A stretch of DNA of 64,000 bases from Nigerium massiliense (GCF_000826085.1 NZ_CCYM01000003.1:1377816-1441815); one strand, 5' to 3'. Counted from the stretch's first letter, positions 16,966-26,763 are shown. A program made the numbers and translations. Notes: generated from the sequence alone by a model not told the origin.

Positions 16966-17529
16966 ATGATCGCGGAGCGCCTGAACAACACCCGGCCCGC
17001 GCTCGGGCTCGGGCTCGGCGGAGTCGCGCTGGCAGTGGGCGCGTGGGGTCCGTGGCTGACGCGCGGCGGGGCGTCCATCGACGAGGAGATCGGAGCCGGG
17101 CCCTACCGCATCGTGCTGTCGGTGATCGCCGGGCTGCTCGTGCTGCTGGCCGCGGGGCTGGCGACCGTCCATCGGGCCGAGCGGGCTCGTTGGCTGCGCT
17201 GGGCGTCCGTGCCCGTCGTCGCGGCGGGCGGGTTGTTCGTCCTGGGCGACTGGATGCTCGTGCTGACCTCCCTGCTGGACGCCACGCACGCCCAGGGGCA
17301 GGACACCCCGCCCACCCTGGCCGGAGCCTGGGGCCTCGCCGTGATGTCGGTGGGGGCCGCGTCGGCGCTCGCCGGCGCGCTGTGGCGGTCTCGGCGCGAG
17401 TGGGTGCAGGACGGCCCGGTCGTGACGCGTCCGGGCGACAGCGAGCCCATCCGGGAGAGCCGGCTCGTGCCCGGCTGGTATGACGTCGACGGCGAGCGCT
17501 CCTGGTGGGACGGCCGCGCCTGGACCTGA
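16966..17529 (+). CDS. membrane protein with C-terminal DUF2510 motif
   Basis: A 187-aa protein with about four hydrophobic segments in the first ~145 residues and a short C-terminal tail PGWYDVDGERSWWDGRAWT, the Trp-rich signature of DUF2510, a module common at the ends of actinobacterial membrane proteins. Function unknown; the module is presumed to bind or scaffold at the membrane face. It lies downstream of the exporter terminator and upstream of the permease. Confidence 0.8.
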   Translation: MIAERLNNTRPALGLGLGGVALAVGAWGPWLTRGGASIDEEIGAGPYRIVLSVIAGLLVLLAAGLATVHRAERARWLRWASVPVVAAGGLFVLGDWMLVLTSLLDATHAQGQDTPPTLAGAWGLAVMSVGAASALAGALWRSRREWVQDGPVVTRPGDSEPIRESRLVPGWYDVDGERSWWDGRAWT

Positions 17530-17627
17530 CGCTCCAGCACCCCTTTTTCGCCAACGCTGTTGTCAACCCTCCCCCGGTGGACGAAAGTGTGACCAGCCAG
17601 TTACCAAAACGCGCTGGGAGACCACAC

Positions 17628-19049
17628 ATGTCAGAGACATCCACCGCCCGCCCGTCGGAGGAAGACGGCGAGCTCAAACGCGTCATGGGCCCCGGCCTGT
17701 TGCTGCTGTTCATCGTCGGCGACATCCTCGGCACGGGCATCTACGCCCTCACCGGAACCGTCGCCAAAGAGGTCGGCGGGGCCGTGTGGCTCCCCTTCCT
17801 GCTGGCCTTCGCCGTGGCGCTGATGACGGCGTTCGCCTACCTCGAACTGGTGACCAAGTACCCGGAGGCCGGCGGCGCCGCCGTGTACACCCACCGCGCG
17901 TACGGCGTCGGCTTCCTGACCTTCATGGTGGCGTTCACGGTCATGTGCTCCGGGATCACGTCGGCCTCCACCGCGTCGCGCGCCTTCGCCGAGAACTTCC
18001 TCAAGGGCTTCCACATGGCCTCCGATCCGACGGTGATCACGGTGGTGGCGCTCTGCTTCATGGCGCTGGTGATGGGCATCAACCTGTACGGCGTCGGCGA
18101 GTCGGTGAAGCTGAACGTCGTGCTCACGCTCATCGAGCTGTCCGGCCTGCTCATCGTCATTTTCGTCGGCTTCATGGCGGTGGCCGGCGGGCGCGCCGAC
18201 TTCTCCCGGACGATGATCTTCGAGAGCCCGTCCGACAAGAGCTGGTTCCTGGCGGTCTCGGCGGCGACGTCCGTGGCGTTCTTCGCCATGGTCGGCTTCG
18301 AAGACTCCGTCAACATGGCCGAGGAGACCAAGGATCCGTCCCGCATCTTCCCGAAGATCATGCTGACCGGCCTGACCATCACGGGCATCATCTACGTCCT
18401 GGTCTCGCTGACCGCCGTCGCCATCGTCCCGATCGGCCAGCTGACCCAGACCGGCGCGACGCCGCTGCTCACCGTCGTCCAGATGGGCGCCCCGGGGCTG
18501 CCGTTCGCCGCGATCTTCCCGTTCATCTCGATGTTCGCCGTGGCGAACACCGCGCTCATCAACATGATGATGGCGTCGCGCCTGCTCTACGGCATGGCCA
18601 AGCAGCAGGTGCTGCCGCCGTGGTTCGGCTGGGTGCTCAAGGGCCGCCGGACGCCGTGGTTCTCGATCGTCTTCACCACGGCCCTCGCCGCGGCGCTGAT
18701 CACGTTCGTCGGGCAGGTGTCCGAGCTCGGCGGCACCACCGCCCTGCTTCTGCTGGCGGTCTTCACGCTGACCAACATCGCGGTGCTGGTGCTGCGCAAG
18801 GACAAGGTCGACCACGACCACTTCCGCGCCCCCACCTGGGTGCCGATCGCCGCGGCGCTGTGCACCTTCTACCTGGTGGGCCCGTGGACCGGACGCCCGC
18901 TCGTCCAGTTCTGGATCGCCCTGGTGCTGATCGCCATCGGAGCGGTGCTCGGCGTGATCACCTGGGCCGTCAACAAGCGCGTCTACCACCGAGACACCCA
19001 GTTCTCCGACATCACGATGGTCGACGACGGCACGGGCACGTTCAACTGA
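17628..19049 (+). CDS. APC family amino acid permease
   Basis: A 473-aa transporter with about 12 hydrophobic segments of the amino acid-polyamine-organocation superfamily. The first helix carries GDILGTGIYALTGTVA, the conserved substrate-binding glycine motif, and helix 6 contains FFAMVGFEDSVNMAEE, also typical. The exact substrate is not predictable. ATG 17628 (MSETSTARPS) has a CTGGGAG site; the in-frame upstream region to 17505 overlaps the preceding gene's end. A strong hairpin ends the transcript. Confidence 0.92.
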   Translation: MSETSTARPSEEDGELKRVMGPGLLLLFIVGDILGTGIYALTGTVAKEVGGAVWLPFLLAFAVALMTAFAYLELVTKYPEAGGAAVYTHRAYGVGFLTFMVAFTVMCSGITSASTASRAFAENFLKGFHMASDPTVITVVALCFMALVMGINLYGVGESVKLNVVLTLIELSGLLIVIFVGFMAVAGGRADFSRTMIFESPSDKSWFLAVSAATSVAFFAMVGFEDSVNMAEETKDPSRIFPKIMLTGLTITGIIYVLVSLTAVAIVPIGQLTQTGATPLLTVVQMGAPGLPFAAIFPFISMFAVANTALINMMMASRLLYGMAKQQVLPPWFGWVLKGRRTPWFSIVFTTALAAALITFVGQVSELGGTTALLLLAVFTLTNIAVLVLRKDKVDHDHFRAPTWVPIAAALCTFYLVGPWTGRPLVQFWIALVLIAIGAVLGVITWAVNKRVYHRDTQFSDITMVDDGTGTFN

Positions 19050-19066
19050 GGGTCGGCACCGAACAC

Positions 19067-19100
19067 GCACGGGGCGCCGCCGTCACGCGGCGCCCCGTGC
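19067..19100. terminator. bidirectional hairpin terminator
   Basis: Thirteen perfect base pairs (GCACGGGGCGCCG / CGGCGCCCCGTGC) with an 8-nt loop between the convergent permease and BlaI-family genes. Confidence 0.8.
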
Positions 19101-19138
19101 GCACTCGCGAGCCGGTTCCCGGCCCCCGCGCGGGTGAC

Positions 19139-19456
19139 TCAGCGCTGTAACTTTTCACTGACGCGCGCCCAGATCTCTGCGCGGCTGTCCGGGCCGCAGG
19201 AGTCGAGCAAGGCCACGATCTCGTCGGCGTGCAGGTCGACGCACGACATGGCCGGACGGTAGAACCAGGCGCGTCCGTCAAGCTCGCGCAGCGCGATCCC
19301 CTTCTTCGCGAGGCGATCGAGCACCGTCATCACGGTCGTGTAGGCCAACTCGCGGTGCGCCGACAGCTCGTCGTGAACCTCCCGAACGGACGCGGCGGAC
19401 GTCCGGTGCCACAGCACCGTCATCACCTGATGTTCGAGTTCCCCTAGCAGGGCCAT
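19139..19456 (-). CDS. BlaI/MecI/CopY family transcriptional repressor
   Basis: A 105-aa winged-helix regulator: LGELEHQVMTVLW...SVREVHDELS...LAYTTVMTVLDRLAKKG...WFYRP is the family DNA-binding pattern. The C-terminus (MSCVDLHADEIVALLDSCG) holds two cysteines but not a CopY CxCxxxxCxC copper site. No BlaR1-type sensor protease is next to it. It is divergent from cydA with a 58-bp gap, so it may control the bd oxidase operon. Start: ATG 19456 has AGGA eight bases upstream; ATG at 19465 or 19474 are alternatives. Confidence 0.85.
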   Translation of the reverse strand: MALLGELEHQVMTVLWHRTSAASVREVHDELSAHRELAYTTVMTVLDRLAKKGIALRELDGRAWFYRPAMSCVDLHADEIVALLDSCGPDSRAEIWARVSEKLQR

Positions 19457-19514
19457 GTTTGTCATCCTAGGCATAGGAGCGATCTACGACACTCCGTCAT
19501 ATATATTCCGCCCC

Positions 19515-21017
19515 ATGAACGCAGAAACCGTTGCCCGATGGCAATTCGGCATCACAACGGTCTACCACTACTTCTTCGTGCCGGTGACGCTCTCGCTGTC
19601 GTTGATCGTCGCCGTCATGCAGACGAGGTGGGTCCAGACCGGCCATGACAAGTTCCTGCGCCTGACCAAGTTCTTCGGCAAGTTGTTCCTGATCAACTTC
19701 GCCATGGGCGTGGTCACCGGCATCGTGCAGGAGTTCCAGTTCGGCATGAACTGGAGCGAGTACTCCCGGTTCGTCGGCGATATCTTCGGGGCGCCGCTGG
19801 CGCTGGAGGCCTTGCTGGCCTTCTTCCTTGAGTCGACGTTCATCGGGCTGTGGATCTTCGGCTGGGACAAGCTCCCCCAGAAGGTGCACCTGGCGACCAT
19901 CTGGCTGGCCGGCATCGGCGCCACGCTCAGCGCGATCTTCATCCTCGCCGCGAACAGCTGGATGCAGAACCCGGTCGGCGCCACCTACAACGTCGCCACC
20001 GACCGTGCCGAGATGACCGACTTCGGCGCCGTCCTCACCAACCCCGTCTTCCTGGCCACCTTCCCGCACACCATCACGGCCGCGTGGATGGCCGGCGGCG
20101 GCCTCGTCCTGGCGATCTCCGGATGGCATCTCGCCAAGCTCAACTCTCGCGCCGATGCCTGGTCGGCGCGCGAGGAGTCGGACGCGGACGCCCACCGCTG
20201 GGCGACCCGCTTCGGCGCCTGGGTGCTCGTCGTCGCCGGCCTCGGCGTGATCCTGTCCGGCGACTTCCAGGGCAAGATCATGTACGACGTCCAGCCGATG
20301 AAGATGGCGGCCGCCGAGGCGTTGTACGAGACCGAGGGTGGCCACGGCAAGCCGCCGGCCGACTTCTCGCTGTTCACGATCGGCTCCCTGGACGGCCGCA
20401 GCGAGGTCTTCTCGGTCAAGGTCCCGTACGTGCTCGGCTGGCTCGCCGAGGGCGACGCCTTCGCCGAGGTGCAGGGCATCAACAACCTGGAGGCCGGCTA
20501 CAACCAGGGCGAGCTCGTCAACCCCAACAACGAACTGCAGCGGGCCTACCGCGACAAGCTGCAGGCCATCGGCGTGGAGAACTGGCACCCGAACATCCCG
20601 GTGAGCTACTGGTCGTTCCGCATCATGATGACGCTGGGGTTCATCGGCATTCTGATCGGGCTCTACACGCTGTGGGCCACCCGCAAGGGACGCCTCCCCA
20701 AGGACTCCGGCTGGTGGACCGCGTTGATGACGATCGCGCCGCTCGCGCCGCTGTTCGGGAACTCGTTCGGCTGGATCTTCACCGAGATGGGCCGCCAGCC
20801 GTGGATCGTGGCGGGCGTGCTGCCCACGGCGTCCGCGGTCTCCCCCGGCGTCGGCTGGGGCGAGGTGCTGTTCACGATGATCGTCTACACGCTCATCTAC
20901 GGGATCCTCGCCGTCGTCGAGCTGGGGCTGCTGTTCAAGTACGCCAAGGCCGGGCTGCCCGTCGTCGAAACGCCGACCGTCAAGGACGAGGACGAACCCT
21001 TGTCCTTCGCCTACTGA
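19515..21017 (+). CDS. cydA: cytochrome bd ubiquinol/menaquinol oxidase subunit I
   Basis: Haem-bearing subunit of cytochrome bd, the high-affinity terminal oxidase that reduces oxygen with quinol in the membrane. The 500-aa protein begins [17 protein letters not shown], holding the haem b595 His of helix I, has about nine membrane helices, and shows the GRQPW quinol-site motif (EMGRQPWIV). ATG 19515 gives the conserved N-terminus; the frame runs 20 codons further upstream but without similarity. There is no clear Shine-Dalgarno; a TATATATT box lies 8-16 bases upstream, so the mRNA may be nearly leaderless. First gene of cydABDC. Confidence 0.97.
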   Translation: MNAETVARWQFGITTVYHYFFVPVTLSLSLIVAVMQTRWVQTGHDKFLRLTKFFGKLFLINFAMGVVTGIVQEFQFGMNWSEYSRFVGDIFGAPLALEALLAFFLESTFIGLWIFGWDKLPQKVHLATIWLAGIGATLSAIFILAANSWMQNPVGATYNVATDRAEMTDFGAVLTNPVFLATFPHTITAAWMAGGGLVLAISGWHLAKLNSRADAWSAREESDADAHRWATRFGAWVLVVAGLGVILSGDFQGKIMYDVQPMKMAAAEALYETEGGHGKPPADFSLFTIGSLDGRSEVFSVKVPYVLGWLAEGDAFAEVQGINNLEAGYNQGELVNPNNELQRAYRDKLQAIGVENWHPNIPVSYWSFRIMMTLGFIGILIGLYTLWATRKGRLPKDSGWWTALMTIAPLAPLFGNSFGWIFTEMGRQPWIVAGVLPTASAVSPGVGWGEVLFTMIVYTLIYGILAVVELGLLFKYAKAGLPVVETPTVKDEDEPLSFAY

Positions 21018-21036
21018 GAGAAAGGATTCAACTGAC

Positions 21037-22110
21037 ATGCCTCTCGCAGTAGCTCCCACGGGCCTGCAGGTCACGTGGTTCCTCCTGATCGCCGTGCTGT
21101 GGACCGGCTACCTCGTCCTCGAGGGCTTCGACTACGGCGTGGCCATGCTGATCCCGATCCTGGGACGCAACGAAAAGGAACGCCGCACCATCGTCAACAC
21201 CATCGGCCCCGTCTGGGACGGGAACCAGGTCTGGCTGTTGACCGCCGGCGGCGCGACGTTCGCCGCGTTCCCCGCGTGGTACGCCACCCTCTTCTCCGGG
21301 CTGTACCTCCCGCTGTTCCTCATCTTGATGGGGCTCATCGTCCGCGGTGTGGCGTTCGAGTACCGGGCGAAGCGTCCCGAGACCGAGTGGCGCCACGCGT
21401 TCGACCGGATGTCGTCCATCGGCTCGCTGGCGGTCGCGTTCCTGTTCGGCGTGGCGTTCGGCAACTTCATCATCGGCCTGCCGGTCGAGATGGCGGAGGC
21501 GAACCCGTCGCTGCACGTGGTCACCCGAGGGCTGTTCGGCCTGCTCAACCCGTTCGCGCTGCTCACCGGCGTCTGCCTCGTCGCGCTGTTCCTGTTCCAC
21601 GGCGCGAACTACCTGGCGCTGAAGTCCAAGGGCGAGATGCGCGACCGCGCCCGGGCGTTCAGCCTCAAGGCCGGCCTCGTCTCGATCGTGCTGGGCGCAG
21701 TGTTCCTGCTGTGGTCGAACATCGCCTACGGCACCGGCGCGATCGGCTGGGTGCTGCTGGTGCTGGCCGCGGCCAGCCTGGTGGTCAGCCTGCTGGCGGG
21801 CCGGGCCGGCCGGGACGGCATCGCGTTCGTGGGCACCGTCGCGGCCATCGTGTTCGTCGCGGTCGGCGTGTTCGCGCGGATGTGGCCGAGCCTCGGGTTC
21901 GACAACACCGCGGTGCCGGACAGCCCGCTCGACGTGACGACCGCGGCGTCCTCGGAGCTGACGCTGACGATCATGGCCGTCGCGGCCGGCATCTTCGTGC
22001 CGATCGTGCTGGCCTACACCGCCTGGTCGTACTGGGTGAACCGTCGCCGGATCGGCGTCGAGAACATCCCCGACGAGCAGCTCGAACCGGAAGCCGCGCC
22101 GTCGTACTGA
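21037..22110 (+). CDS. cydB: cytochrome bd oxidase subunit II
   Basis: Second subunit of cytochrome bd, needed for stable haem d/b595 binding. The 357-aa protein has about nine hydrophobic helices and the family N-terminal motif WTGYLVLEGFDYGVAML and GPVWDGNQVWL. A GAGAAAGGA ribosome site precedes the ATG by about eight bases; it starts 19 bp after cydA. Its stop overlaps the ATG of cydD (TGATG). Confidence 0.97.
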   Translation: MPLAVAPTGLQVTWFLLIAVLWTGYLVLEGFDYGVAMLIPILGRNEKERRTIVNTIGPVWDGNQVWLLTAGGATFAAFPAWYATLFSGLYLPLFLILMGLIVRGVAFEYRAKRPETEWRHAFDRMSSIGSLAVAFLFGVAFGNFIIGLPVEMAEANPSLHVVTRGLFGLLNPFALLTGVCLVALFLFHGANYLALKSKGEMRDRARAFSLKAGLVSIVLGAVFLLWSNIAYGTGAIGWVLLVLAAASLVVSLLAGRAGRDGIAFVGTVAAIVFVAVGVFARMWPSLGFDNTAVPDSPLDVTTAASSELTLTIMAVAAGIFVPIVLAYTAWSYWVNRRRIGVENIPDEQLEPEAAPSY

Positions 22111-23840
22111 TGGCGTCCGCATCCACCGCGCGACACGGGGCCCCTGGCGACCAGGGGCCCCGTGTCCGGCGTTCCCGGGGTCCGCTCGATCCCCGGCTGG
22201 TCCGGCGGGGCTCGGCCACCCGCTGGTTCCTCGTGGCCTCGGTCGCCGTCGGCTGCGTCAACGCCGCGCTGACGCTCGCGCAGGCCTGGCTCGTCGCGCA
22301 CGCGATCGCGGGCGTCTTCGCCACCCGCACCCTGGACGGGGTGGGCACGGCCGCGGCGATGCTCGCCGCCGTGTTCGTGGGTAAGGCGGCGCTGGGCTGG
22401 GCCGGCGACTGGCTAGCGCAGCGGGCGTCCGCCGCGGTGAAGTCGCAGTTGCGGCGCGACATCGTCACGGCCCGGCTGGCCCGCCCGTTGGACGCCGGGG
22501 CGGCGTCCGGCGGGCTCATCACCCTCGTCACCCAGGGTCTCGATGCCCTCGACGGCTACTACGCCAAATACCTGCCCCAGCTCGTGCTCGCGGTGACCGT
22601 GCCGCTGATCATCGGCGTCGCCATCCTCACCGCCGACCTCACCTCCGCGATCATCGTGGCGCTGACGCTGCCGCTGATCCCGGTGTTCATGGCGCTGGTC
22701 GGCTGGACGACCGAGGCGCGCACGCAGAAGCGCTGGCGCGTCCAGACGCGCCTGGCGAACCACTTCGCCGACCTCGTCGCCGGCCTGCCGACGCTGCAGG
22801 TGTTCGGACGCGCCCGCGCCCAGCTCGAGGGCTTGCGCCGCACCCAGTCCGCGCACCGCGCCGAGACCATGGCGACGCTGCGCCTCTCGTTCCTGTCCGC
22901 GCTCGTGCTGGAGTTGCTGTCCACCCTGTCGGTGGCCCTGGTGGCGGTGACCATCGGCTTCCGCGTCGTTGCCGGCGACCTCGACCTGGCCACCGCGCTG
23001 TTCGTCCTCGTCCTCGCGCCGGAGGCGTACCTGCCCGTCCGCCAGGTCGGCGCGCACTATCACGATGCCGCCGACGGGACGGCCGCCGCGGCGTCCGCGT
23101 TCGCGCTGATCGAGGGTGCCGACCAGGACGGCGGATCGGGCCATCGTCCGAGCCCCGCCCCGGCCCCGGACAGGGCCGGCTCGGCCTCGCTGGTCGCCGT
23201 GCGCGACCTCGGCCACACCTACCCCGGCGCGGACGACCCCGCGGTCGCGGGCGTCACGTTCGACGTCACACCGGGCGCGTTCGTCGTCCTCACCGGGCCC
23301 TCGGGTGGCGGCAAGACCACCGTGCTGAACGCGCTGCTCGGGTTCCTCGAACCCACCGCGGGCTCGGTGCTGGTCGACGGACACCGCCTGGACGCGACGA
23401 CCCTGCCCGCCTGGCGCCGCCGGGTCGCCTACGTCGGGCAGAACCCCGGCATGGTGAACGGGGACGTCGCGGGCAACGTCCGGCTGGGCTTCCCGGCCGC
23501 GACGGACGACCAGGTGCGCGACGCGCTGCGGGACGCCGGCGCCCCCGAGCTCGCCCCCGACCACAGCGTGGGTGACGACGGCGAGGGCCTCTCGTCCGGT
23601 GAGCGGCGCCGCGTCGCGACGGCCCGCGCGCTGCTGCGCATCCGGCTGGGCGGCGCCGACGTCCTGCTGCTCGACGAGCCGACCGCCGGCCTCGACAGCG
23701 GCGCCGAGATCGCCCTGCTCGACACCCTGCGTTCCTCGGGGGTGACGGCGGTGGTCGTCAGCCACCGCCGGCGGGTCATCGAGCGCGCGGACGCCGTCGT
23801 CCGTATCGAACCCGCCGATCCCCGGGAGGATGTGCGATGA
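22110..23840 (+). CDS. cydD: thiol reductant ABC exporter subunit CydD
   Basis: One half of the CydDC exporter, which moves cysteine/glutathione-type thiols to the outside and is required for cytochrome bd assembly. The 576-aa protein has a hydrophilic N-terminus (about 30 residues), six membrane helices, and an ATPase domain with Walker A GPSGGGKTT, signature LSSGE and Walker B VLLLDEPT. The ATG overlaps the cydB stop. The first codons lie within a perfect 16-bp hairpin (22132-22166); no alternative start was found after it. Confidence 0.93.
   Translation: MASASTARHGAPGDQGPRVRRSRGPLDPRLVRRGSATRWFLVASVAVGCVNAALTLAQAWLVAHAIAGVFATRTLDGVGTAAAMLAAVFVGKAALGWAGDWLAQRASAAVKSQLRRDIVTARLARPLDAGAASGGLITLVTQGLDALDGYYAKYLPQLVLAVTVPLIIGVAILTADLTSAIIVALTLPLIPVFMALVGWTTEARTQKRWRVQTRLANHFADLVAGLPTLQVFGRARAQLEGLRRTQSAHRAETMATLRLSFLSALVLELLSTLSVALVAVTIGFRVVAGDLDLATALFVLVLAPEAYLPVRQVGAHYHDAADGTAAAASAFALIEGADQDGGSGHRPSPAPAPDRAGSASLVAVRDLGHTYPGADDPAVAGVTFDVTPGAFVVLTGPSGGGKTTVLNALLGFLEPTAGSVLVDGHRLDATTLPAWRRRVAYVGQNPGMVNGDVAGNVRLGFPAATDDQVRDALRDAGAPELAPDHSVGDDGEGLSSGERRRVATARALLRIRLGGADVLLLDEPTAGLDSGAEIALLDTLRSSGVTAVVVSHRRRVIERADAVVRIEPADPREDVR
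22132..22166 (+). promoter_or_regulatory. 16-bp perfect stem-loop in the first codons of cydD
   Basis: GACACGGGGCCCCTGG / CCAGGGGCCCCGTGTC with a 3-nt CGA loop, starting 22 bp after the cydB stop and lying within codons about 8-19 of cydD. It looks like the intergenic terminators of this window, so it may attenuate or stabilise the cydAB message relative to cydDC. Confidence 0.6.
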
Positions 23841-25459
23841 ACTCCACGCTCACCCTGCTGCGCTCGTTGCTCGGCACCGTCGACCGGGGTCGCGGGCGGC
23901 TGATCGCGTCGGTGCTGCTGGCCGCCGCGGCCTCCGGGGCGTCGGTCGCGCTGATGGGGGTCGCGGCCTGGCTGCTGTCGCGCGCCGCCGAGCACCCGCC
24001 GGTGATGTACCTGACCGCCGCGGCCGTCGGCGTGCGGGCTTTCGGCATCTCGCGCGGCGTCTTCCGCTACCTCGAGCGGCTCGTCGGCCACGATGTCGCG
24101 CTGCGGATGCAGTCGGCCCTGCGGCTGGAGACCTACGCCACGCTCGCCGCCACCACCCTGCTCGGACGCCGCCGCGGCGACCTGCTCACCCGCGTCGTCG
24201 CCGACGTCGACGCCGTGCTCGACGCGGTCGTCCGGGTGATCGTGCCGTTCGCGTCCGGTGGCGTGGTGATCCTCGGTACGACGGCCGCGATCGCGGCCTT
24301 CGACCCCCTGGACGCCCTCGTGCTGCTCGCCTCGTCGGTCGTCGCCGCGGCGTTCGCGCCCTGGCTGGCCCGACGGCTCTCGCGCGACGCGGACGCCGAG
24401 GCGGTCCCGGCTCGCGGCGCCCTGGCCGACGCGGTGCACGAGATCAGCCGCACCGCCCCCGACCTCGTCGCCTACGGCGCGGAGGACGCCTACCTCGACC
24501 GCATGCTCGCCGTCGACGGACGCCTCCGCCGCGCCGAACAGCGCGCCGCCTGGGTGCGCGGCGTGGCCACCGCCATCCAGACCCTGGGCGCGGGGTTCGC
24601 CGTCGTCGCGGCCCTGGTCATCGGCAGCCACGCCGTCGCCGACGGACGCCTCGGCCGCACGATGCTCGCCGTCCTCGTCCTCGTCCCGCTCGCGCTGCAC
24701 GAGGTGTTCGCCGACTTCGCGAAGGCCGCCCAGACCCTCACCCGCGCGAGCGCCGCGCTGCGCCGCGTCCAGGCCGTCCTCGACGCCCCGCCGGTGGGCC
24801 GCGGCGACCTGGACGCCGCCGCGCACGACCCCTCGCCCGCGATCGACCTCGACGACGTCACGGTCGGCTGGCCCGGCCACGAACCGCTGCTGACCGGGTT
24901 CGACCTGCACGTCCGCGACGGCGAGCGGGTCGCGCTGGTGGGGCCGTCCGGGGTCGGCAAGACCACGGTCGCCGCGACGATCCTGGGGCTCATCCCGCCG
25001 CAGGCAGGGGACGTCCGCACGCGCGGCCGGCTCGGTTACCTCGCCCAGGACGCTCACCTCTTCGCCACCTCCGTGGCCGAGAACGTCAAGATCGGCAACA
25101 AGGACGCCGCCGCCGAGCAGGTGGCCGCCGCTCTGTCCTCGGCGGGGCTGCCCATCGACCCCGACCGCCTCGTCGGCGAACTCGGCGCGACGATCTCCGG
25201 CGGCGAGGCGCGCCGGCTGGCGGCGTCCCGGCTGCTGGTCGGCGACTACCAGGCGGTCATCCTCGACGAGCCCAGCGAGCACCTCGACCCGGCGACGGCG
25301 GACGCCCTGCTCGACGACCTGTGGGCGGCGATGGCGGGCCGTCCCATGCTGGTGATCACGCACGACCCGGACGTCGTCGCGCGCTGCGACCGGGTCGTGC
25401 GGCTGGACAGGGCGGACGCGGGCGCGGCGGGACCCGCGGGCGGCCGCTTCGGCGTCTGA
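23837..25459 (+). CDS. cydC: thiol reductant ABC exporter subunit CydC
   Basis: Second half of CydDC, 540 aa: six-helix membrane domain with the family segment GVRAFGISRGVFRYLERL, then an ATPase domain with Walker A GPSGVGKTT, signature ISGGE and Walker B VILDEPSEHLD. The start overlaps the cydD stop by ATGA. It completes cydABDC, the usual actinobacterial order for bd oxidase and its maturation transporter. Confidence 0.94.
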   Translation: MNSTLTLLRSLLGTVDRGRGRLIASVLLAAAASGASVALMGVAAWLLSRAAEHPPVMYLTAAAVGVRAFGISRGVFRYLERLVGHDVALRMQSALRLETYATLAATTLLGRRRGDLLTRVVADVDAVLDAVVRVIVPFASGGVVILGTTAAIAAFDPLDALVLLASSVVAAAFAPWLARRLSRDADAEAVPARGALADAVHEISRTAPDLVAYGAEDAYLDRMLAVDGRLRRAEQRAAWVRGVATAIQTLGAGFAVVAALVIGSHAVADGRLGRTMLAVLVLVPLALHEVFADFAKAAQTLTRASAALRRVQAVLDAPPVGRGDLDAAAHDPSPAIDLDDVTVGWPGHEPLLTGFDLHVRDGERVALVGPSGVGKTTVAATILGLIPPQAGDVRTRGRLGYLAQDAHLFATSVAENVKIGNKDAAAEQVAAALSSAGLPIDPDRLVGELGATISGGEARRLAASRLLVGDYQAVILDEPSEHLDPATADALLDDLWAAMAGRPMLVITHDPDVVARCDRVVRLDRADAGAAGPAGGRFGV

Positions 25460-25472
25460 GTAGGCTTTCCGC

Positions 25473-25967
25473 ATGCCGACGCCTGAGCCGGGACGCCCCC
25501 GCGACTACGGAGACATCGCCACCAGCCGCGCCCTCGCGCGCGTGATGGACGACCTCGTCAAGATCCCCGGCACCGATATCGGCGTCGGCCTGGACGCGTT
25601 GATCGGTCTCGTCCCCGGCATCGGCGACGCGGTCGGCACCGGCCTGTCCGGCGCGATCATGGTGGACGCCGTCCGGCAGCGCGTCCCGCTGCACGTCCTG
25701 GCCAGGATGGGCTTCAACCTGCTGCTCGACACCGGCCTGGGCTTCATCCCGGGTATCGGCGACGTCGCGGACGTCGCCCACCGGGCGAACCGGAAGAACT
25801 ACCGCCTGCTCGAGCAGTGCGTCCGCGACAACCGGCACGTCAACACCGACGTGCGCGGCTACCTCGTCCGCGCCGTCGCCATGGTCGTCGCGTTCCTGGC
25901 CGTCGCGATCGCCGCGGTGATCTTCATCCTATGGGGGATCCTGCGCCTCCTCGGCGTCATCGGCTGA
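25473..25967 (+). CDS. DUF4112 membrane protein
   Basis: A 164-aa protein with two copies of a glycine-rich motif, GLVPGIGDAVG (about 48-58) and GFIPGIGDVADVAHRAN (about 90-106), characteristic of DUF4112, and a hydrophobic C-terminal segment. Function unknown. It starts 13 bp after cydC and may be carried on the same transcript. Its stop is only 4 bp from the convergent downstream gene. Confidence 0.85.
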   Translation: MPTPEPGRPRDYGDIATSRALARVMDDLVKIPGTDIGVGLDALIGLVPGIGDAVGTGLSGAIMVDAVRQRVPLHVLARMGFNLLLDTGLGFIPGIGDVADVAHRANRKNYRLLEQCVRDNRHVNTDVRGYLVRAVAMVVAFLAVAIAAVIFILWGILRLLGVIG

Positions 25968-25971
25968 CGGT

Positions 25972-26763
25972 TCACGGCTGCAGGTCCCAGGCGCCGGTGG
26001 ACGCCACCATCCAGAAGTCGCCGGCCACGACGCCGCCCTCCGCCGGGTCGAGGGCGCCCGGAAGCGCGACCGCCAGGGGCAGGGCACTGTCGACGCGGAC
26101 GTACCACCAGCGCTGACCGGTCAGGTCGTTGCGGCGCTCCTCGACGGACGCGATGCGTCCGGTCACCCGCGCCACCGGGGACGAGACGCCGCGGTCGGCG
26201 ACCTCCTTGAGCAGCGCGTACGAGACGAGGAACGGCACGCTCACGCGCAGCGGGACGGTGATCTCACGCCCGTTCTCGGTGGTCTCCCGGCGCGGCTCCT
26301 GCCCGTGCTCGGCGGGATCGAGGTAGGAATCCGGGGACGCCTCGAAGGCGTCCAGCGAGGGGTAGACGCGGGCGGCCAGCGCGACCGCGCCGACCTTGAG
26401 GTCGCGGACGACGACACGCTCGGACAGGACGAACGCGTCGTCCAGCATCGCCAGATAGGCGGTGACGACGGATTCGGCGTCCGCCGGGTCGGCGAGCACG
26501 TCCAGCCGGACGGCCAGCTTGTCGACCGGGGTGACGCCGGCGGCGACCGAGACGTCGCTCACCAGGTCGGACGCCGTCTGCGTCCCGTCCGCGTCCGTGT
26601 AGGTGAGGATCAGCCGTGCCCCCGACGGATCGGTGTAGGCGCCGAGGAAGCGGAAGCCGAGCCTGCCCTCGTAGCCGCGCAGCTTGGCCGGGTCGAGCGC
26701 TTTCATGAGCGAGGGCCAGTCGGGGTACTCGAAGCCCAGCGAGGTCAGGTCCGCATAATCCAT
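25972..26763 (-). CDS. conserved hypothetical protein, 263 aa
   Basis: No family recognised. A soluble protein with a well-behaved alpha/beta sequence and no signal peptide or membrane segment. The start ATG 26763 (MDYADLTSLGFEYPDW) fits a natural N-terminus; the frame continues upstream for ~140 codons as arginine/proline-rich noncoding sequence that also overlaps the divergent gene. Features include the segment RLILTYTDADGTQTASDL and a C-terminal Trp-rich part (QRWWYVRVD, GDFWMVASTGAWDLQP). Confidence 0.75.
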   Translation of the reverse strand: MDYADLTSLGFEYPDWPSLMKALDPAKLRGYEGRLGFRFLGAYTDPSGARLILTYTDADGTQTASDLVSDVSVAAGVTPVDKLAVRLDVLADPADAESVVTAYLAMLDDAFVLSERVVVRDLKVGAVALAARVYPSLDAFEASPDSYLDPAEHGQEPRRETTENGREITVPLRVSVPFLVSYALLKEVADRGVSSPVARVTGRIASVEERRNDLTGQRWWYVRVDSALPLAVALPGALDPAEGGVVAGDFWMVASTGAWDLQP

